A DNA stretch of 9,136 nt from an uncultured Ignavibacteria bacterium (lineage in GTDB: Bacteria > Bacteroidota > Ignavibacteria > SZUA-365). Shown here piece by piece: positions 5,711-9,136 of the stretch. Within the stretch, counting starts at the first letter, position 1. Each line of letters begins with the position of its first letter. The notes beneath the pieces were generated by a model, which was given only the letters and a program-made list of their open reading frames with translations, was not told the origin of the DNA and did not search any database. The DNA lies in contig CAJXSA010000142.1 in NCBI GenBank assembly GCA_913060595.1, positions 1-9,136 on the forward strand. Direction: 5' to 3'. The translations under genes and the position numbers were made by a program.

Positions 5711-6376
5711 TTAATGGGCGTGGTCCTCGCCTGCCGCCTCGTCTGCGGGGACTTCCTTGGCGACGGGCACATCGGTGCCGTCTTTCATCGTGTAACTGAC
5801 GCAGTCCAGGTGCCAGCGGGAAAGATAGGGCTTGCCGCTTTCGGCGAGTTCGGCGCGGAGATTGTTGACGGCATCCATGCCCTGGGGCTCGACGTGTCCG
5901 TCATTGTCCTCTGCATGTTCTTCGCCGTTTTCCGACACTTCCTTTTCGTGCTGGGCAAGATCCTGGCCCGCATGATCGTGCGTCGCCTCTTCTTCACCCT
6001 GGGCGGTGAGGATTTCCTGCTCCCATTCGTCGAGGTAGGCGGCGTCGATGCGCGTCTCGCGCAGCAGACCGGTGACCACGATGTCGCTGCCTTCGAGTTC
6101 ACGTGCGAACGCGGGCATTTCCTCGGGGGCTTCGACGCGGATTTTCTCGTTGGTCTCGATGTCCGTCACATGCACGCGGCGTCCGCCGTGCTTGCAGACA
6201 TGTGTGACCAGTCCCTCGATCGTCACTTCCTTGTCGATGTTCGTCTCAGCGTCCGTCAGCAGAGCGCTGACCGTGCTCGCGCTGCCCGCGGCGGCGGCGG
6301 TATCCTGTTCCTGGTTCTGCTGCCCGCAGGCAGTAAGCAGCACTGCGGCGAGGGCGATGACAACAAGCTGTTTCAT
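5711..6376 (-). CDS. His/acid-rich lipoprotein with OB-fold-like domain
   Basis: A 221-residue lipoprotein. The signal MKQLVVIALAAVLLTAC ends in a lipobox LTAC with the lipidated Cys at 17. After a Gln/Ala-rich linker, residues 33-123 look like a small OB-fold: strands KEVTIEGLVTHVC, RRVHVTDIETNEKIRVEA and SDIVVTGLLRETRIDA. This domain carries the motif HVCKHGGRR (59-67), a plausible metal or redox site with Cys61 and flanking His. Residues 127-165 are rich in Glu, Asp and His (His133, 135, 143, 154, 161). A region with Trp188-His189-Leu-Asp-Cys192 and an acidic tail ending DHAH follow. ATG 6376 is chosen over an in-frame ATG at 6436 because AGGAGA lies 5 nt upstream and the lipoprotein signal begins exactly there. 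It is followed by a terminator and then the PepSY-like gene. A role in metal binding in the envelope is inference. Confidence 0.85.
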   Translation of the reverse strand: MKQLVVIALAAVLLTACGQQNQEQDTAAAAGSASTVSALLTDAETNIDKEVTIEGLVTHVCKHGGRRVHVTDIETNEKIRVEAPEEMPAFARELEGSDIVVTGLLRETRIDAAYLDEWEQEILTAQGEEEATHDHAGQDLAQHEKEVSENGEEHAEDNDGHVEPQGMDAVNNLRAELAESGKPYLSRWHLDCVSYTMKDGTDVPVAKEVPADEAAGEDHAH

Positions 6377-6381
6377 GAAAA

Positions 6382-6387
6382 TCTCCT
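6382..6387 (-). promoter_or_regulatory. Shine-Dalgarno site that fixes the lipoprotein start at 6376
   Basis: On the minus strand this reads AGGAGA, 5 nt before ATG 6376, within an AT-rich leader. It rules out the longer reading frame from 6436, whose extra 20 residues (MEYPVQC…) would precede and mask the signal sequence. Confidence 0.8.
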
Positions 6388-6456
6388 GATATAAATATGT
6401 GGTTCGCGAGTCCTTGCATTGCACGGGATATTCCACCCGTCTATTCGTCTATCCTG

Positions 6457-6480
6457 AAAAATTACGGAACAAATACCGTA
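6457..6480 (-). terminator. Possible weak intrinsic terminator after hutI
   Basis: On the minus strand a short TACGG…CCGTA stem (5 bp, 8-nt loop, 6463-6480) is followed by A and five T residues (plus-strand A at 6457-6461), 15 nt past the hutI stop. The stem is short and only moderately GC-rich, so termination may be partial. The rest of the 6377-6495 gap is AT-rich and probably holds the lipoprotein promoter, but I could not pick a convincing -35/-10 pair. Confidence 0.35.
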
Positions 6481-6495
6481 TTTCCATACCCGTTT

Positions 6496-7752
6496 TTATG
6501 CACTGGCGTAATGCCGTTCCATGACGACGCGCCCGTTTTTCACGACGGTCGTCAGGTGATTGACGCCGTAATGATACAGGATGCGCTGGTAGTTGGGCGT
6601 GTCGAACATGAGCAGATCCGCCTGCTTTCCCACCTCGATGCTGCCGTGCGTCGCGGCGCGATCGAGGGCGGCGGCGGCGTTGATGGTCGATGCGACGATG
6701 ATTTCCTCCATGGTCATGCGCATCTGCAGGGCCGCGAGGCTCATCATCAGCTGCATGTTTTCACTCATGCAGGAACCGGGATTCGCGTCGGTGGCGATCG
6801 CCACGGGGAGTCCCGCCTCGATCAGGCGCCGCGCGTCGGGGAACGGTTCGCCGAGGAAAAGCGACACACCCGGCAGCAGCGTTGCCACCGTGCCCGCATC
6901 CTTCATCTGCGCGATGCCCGCATCGCTGATGTGATCGAGATGATCGGCGGAAGACGCCCGCATGGAGGCTGCGAGTTCCGATCCTCCACCGGCGGTGATC
7001 TGGTCGGCGTGCACGCGGACCTTCAGACCCAGCCCCCGTGCGCGGGTGAAGATCTCGCGCGCTTCCTCGAGGGTGAACGCGCCCTTCTCGACAAAGACGT
7101 CACAGTACTCGGCGAGACTGCGTGCGGCGACTTCCGGCAGCATTTCCTCGAGCACGATGCGCAGGTATTCCTCCCGCCGGTCTTTGTAATCGAAGGGAAT
7201 GGTGTGTGCGCCGAGGAAGGTGGGCACGATCTCCACCACGTGCAGGTCCCTGAGTTCGCTGATGACTTCGAGCATCTTGATTTCGTTCTCGAAATCCAGT
7301 CCGTACCCGCTTTTGATCTCCACGGTGGTGGCGCCGAAGGCCAGGCAGCTGTCGAGGCGGTGCAGGGCGTACTCGGTGAGTTCCACCTTGCTGGCCGCGC
7401 GCGTGGCCTTCACCGTGGTGTTGATCCCGCCGCCGGACGCGGCGATTTCCGCATAAGTCGCGCCTGCGATGCGGCGTGCGAATTCCTCCTCACGTGCGCC
7501 GGCGAAGACGAGATGCGTGTGCGAATCCACGAGGCCGGGGAGAACGGTTTTCCCCATCGCGGAGATGCTGCGGTCGGCATCGCTGATATCGATCCCGTCC
7601 GACGGCCCCACGTAGGCGATGCGCCCGTCCTTGATGCCCACGGCGGCGTCGCGCAGCAGGCCGACGTCCCGCATCGCGCTCCCGGCGCGGGCGCTGTCAC
7701 CGGACGCCACGGTCACGAGCTGAGAGATATTATAGAAAACCAGGTCCATCAT
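6496..7752 (-). CDS. hutI: Imidazolonepropionase
   Basis: A 418-residue cytoplasmic amidohydrolase, full length for the family. It hydrolyses 4-imidazolone-5-propanoate to N-formimidoyl-L-glutamate, the third step of histidine degradation. Visible hallmarks are the metal ligands His78 and His80 in VDSHTHLVFAG, His248 in VRVHADQI and Asp322 in ATDANPGS, corresponding to His80, His82, His249 and Asp324 of B. subtilis HutI. The segments GGGINTTVKATR (108-119), TVEIKSGYGLD (143-153), FLGAHTIP (179-186) and SADHLDH (268-274, with His271) are also diagnostic. ATG 7752 is supported by GAGGAAA 7 nt upstream, inside the end of aspS; the adjacent ATG at 7749 is an alternative. It begins 4 nt after aspS, so it is probably co-transcribed with it. 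No other hut gene (hutH, hutU, hutG) is in the window, so the pathway must be completed elsewhere. Confidence 0.97.
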   Translation of the reverse strand: MMDLVFYNISQLVTVASGDSARAGSAMRDVGLLRDAAVGIKDGRIAYVGPSDGIDISDADRSISAMGKTVLPGLVDSHTHLVFAGAREEEFARRIAGATYAEIAASGGGINTTVKATRAASKVELTEYALHRLDSCLAFGATTVEIKSGYGLDFENEIKMLEVISELRDLHVVEIVPTFLGAHTIPFDYKDRREEYLRIVLEEMLPEVAARSLAEYCDVFVEKGAFTLEEAREIFTRARGLGLKVRVHADQITAGGGSELAASMRASSADHLDHISDAGIAQMKDAGTVATLLPGVSLFLGEPFPDARRLIEAGLPVAIATDANPGSCMSENMQLMMSLAALQMRMTMEEIIVASTINAAAALDRAATHGSIEVGKQADLLMFDTPNYQRILYHYGVNHLTTVVKNGRVVMERHYASA

Positions 7753-7756
7753 GCGG

Positions 7757-9136
7757 CTATTTCCTCAGGCTGATATGCAGTTCCTTGAGCTGCGCCTCCG
7801 AAACCGGGGACGGCGAACTGTCCATGAGCGACAGCGCGCTGTTGGTTTTCGGGAACGCGATCACTTCGCGAATGGAGCCGATACCGGCCAGGATGGTGAC
7901 GATGCGGTCGAGTCCCATGGCCATGCCTCCATGCGGCGGGGCGCCGTAGCGAAACGCGTTGATGAGGAAACCGAATTTCTCCTCGATCTCCTCGTTCGAC
8001 AGGCCGAGGACGGAGAAGATTTTCGCCTGCAGGGCGCTGTCATGAATACGGATGCTGCCTGATCCCACCTCGTTGCCGTTCCAGACGAGGTCGTAGCAGT
8101 CCGCCCGCGCCGACGCGGGATCGCTGTCGAGCAGCGGGATGTCCGAGGGCTTGGGAGACGTGAACGGATGGTGTTCGGCGTAATAGCGCTGCGTCTCCTC
8201 GTCCCACTGGAAAAGCGGGAAATCCACCACCCAGAGCAGGCGGTGCGCCGCGGTGTCGATGAGATCGAGTTCTTTCGCGAGTTCGACGCGCAGCGTGCCC
8301 AGCGCTTCAAGCGCCTGCCTGCGCCTGGCATCGGCGACGATGAGAATGAGATCGCCGTCCTCCGCCTGCATGGCGGCGCGCATGTCCGCGATCATGTCCC
8401 CGGAGAGGAATTTCGCGATGGGACTGCTGAGGGAGCCGTCCGCTGCCTTCATCCAGACCAGGCCGCCCATGCCGAGGGCTTTCGCACGTTCCGTGACTTC
8501 GTCGAGCTTTTTGCGGCTGAACGCAGCGGCCTGTCCCTTCACGTTGATGCCGGAGATGATGCCGCCGGCTTCGAGTGCCCCGCTGAACACCTTGAATTCC
8601 GCTCCTTTCGCCACGTCGTTGAGCGTCACCAGCTCCATGCCGAAGCGCAAGTCGGGCTTGTCGGACCCGTAGCGTTCGATGGCCTCGTAGTAATCCATGA
8701 CGGGTATCGGCAGCGGCAGCTCCACGCCGACGGTTTCTTTCAGGACGCGCTGTATGAAGCCTTCGATCAGTCGGTAGACGTCGTCGGGACGCACGAAGGA
8801 CATCTCCAGGTCGATCTGCGTGAATTCCGGCTGCCGGTCGGCGCGCAGGTCTTCGTCACGGAAGCACTTGACGATCTGCACGTAGCGGTCGAAGCCGGCC
8901 ACCATGAGCAGCTGCTTGTACGTCTGCGGGGACTGCGGGAGCGCGTAGAATTTCCCGTCGTGCACGCGGCTGGGCACCAGGTAATCGCGGGCCCCCTCGG
9001 GCGTGCTTTTCATCAGCACCGGCGTTTCGATTTCCATGAAATCCTGCTCGTCGAAGTAGCGGTGCACGATCTGGTAGAGGCGATGCCGCAGCAGCAGGGG
9101 TTTCTGCAGCGACGGGCGCCGCAGGTCGAGGGAGCG
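7757..9136 (-). CDS. aspS: Aspartate--tRNA ligase, bacterial type (5' end outside window)
   Basis: The C-terminal 459 residues of a class II synthetase that charges tRNA-Asp. The reading frame stays open to the window edge, beginning RSLDLRRPSLQKPLLLRH, so the GTG at 9067 is internal. About 125-130 residues, mostly the N-terminal OB anticodon-binding domain, are missing. Present are the motif 1 region FMEIETPVLMKSTPEGARDY, flipping-loop and substrate-site residues ALPQSPQTYKQLLM, motif 2 FRDEDLRADRQPEFTQIDLE and the bacterial GAD insertion (about VAKGAEFKVFSGALE to SPIAKFLSG). They are followed by NEVGSGSIRIHD and motif 3 GAPPHGGMAMGLDRIVTIL. All catalytic motifs are intact. Whether the enzyme discriminates against tRNA-Asn cannot be judged, because the deciding N-terminal residues lie outside the window. 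It is followed by hutI after 4 nt. Confidence 0.98.
   Translation of the reverse strand, partial: RSLDLRRPSLQKPLLLRHRLYQIVHRYFDEQDFMEIETPVLMKSTPEGARDYLVPSRVHDGKFYALPQSPQTYKQLLMVAGFDRYVQIVKCFRDEDLRADRQPEFTQIDLEMSFVRPDDVYRLIEGFIQRVLKETVGVELPLPIPVMDYYEAIERYGSDKPDLRFGMELVTLNDVAKGAEFKVFSGALEAGGIISGINVKGQAAAFSRKKLDEVTERAKALGMGGLVWMKAADGSLSSPIAKFLSGDMIADMRAAMQAEDGDLILIVADARRRQALEALGTLRVELAKELDLIDTAAHRLLWVVDFPLFQWDEETQRYYAEHHPFTSPKPSDIPLLDSDPASARADCYDLVWNGNEVGSGSIRIHDSALQAKIFSVLGLSNEEIEEKFGFLINAFRYGAPPHGGMAMGLDRIVTILAGIGSIREVIAFPKTNSALSLMDSSPSPVSEAQLKELHISLRK

Noticed and set aside
6377..6436. A longer lipoprotein start at 6436 adding 20 residues.
   Set aside because: The lipoprotein signal begins at the internal Met, and AGGAGA lies 5 nt before that ATG.
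5649..6467. A shared AAATTACG motif in both minus-strand intergenic gaps (5649-5656 and 6459-6466).
   Set aside because: Eight AT-rich bases shared by two short gaps is weak evidence, and one copy is part of a terminator-like stem. A genome-wide motif search would be needed before calling it an operator.
6397..7773. A 458-codon open frame on the plus strand opposite hutI.
   Set aside because: hutI on the minus strand has all family motifs. The antisense product is a His/Arg/Gly-rich low-information sequence without recognisable domains.

Overview
The window is GC-rich (about 60% by eye), densely coded and free of rRNA, tRNA, CRISPR, transposase or phage genes. It looks like an ordinary chromosomal segment. 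The DUF2723 GT-C-type membrane protein, the PepSY-like membrane protein, the lipoprotein with a canonical lipobox and the small outer-membrane barrel indicate a Gram-negative (diderm) bacterium. I tentatively place it in the Bacteroidota/Chlorobiota/Ignavibacteriota (FCB) group; this placement is inference from family content, not from a marker-gene comparison.

Plus strand, left part. (1) The 3' part of a gene for a YbjN/type III secretion chaperone-like domain with a lysine/alanine/proline-rich tail (to 491), closed by a clear intrinsic terminator (508-538). (2) A small secreted, probably outer-membrane barrel protein (559-1095). (3) After a sigma70-type promoter (1165-1193), an apparent three-gene operon: an 85-residue protein of unknown function, a 72-residue zinc-ribbon protein overlapping it by ATGA, and a STAS-domain anti-sigma-factor antagonist (1757-2125).

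Minus strand, right part, in transcription order from the right edge. (4) aspS (cut by the window edge), followed after 4 nt by hutI (imidazolonepropionase). (5) A His/acid-rich OB-fold-like lipoprotein (5711-6376) with its own Shine-Dalgarno site and a good terminator. (6) A tight run of a PepSY-like small membrane protein, an ABC ATPase of the BcrA/ABC-2 type, and a DUF2723 GT-C-like membrane protein with one TPR-like segment. The last two overlap by ATGA, and a strong ribosome-binding site precedes the DUF2723 start. The two strands converge at 2125/2157, where a long perfect inverted repeat sits at the end of the DUF2723 gene.

Functionally this is a mixed neighbourhood: translation (aspS), histidine degradation (hutI), envelope functions (lipoprotein, PepSY, ABC, GT-C, barrel) and signalling (STAS). 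I found no convincing new defence or mobile system. The items most worth a second look are the chaperone-like domain with a histone H1-like tail, the small-protein/zinc-ribbon/STAS operon, the His-rich lipoprotein next to the PepSY protein, and the ABC ATPase that has no permease here but is coupled to a GT-C protein.
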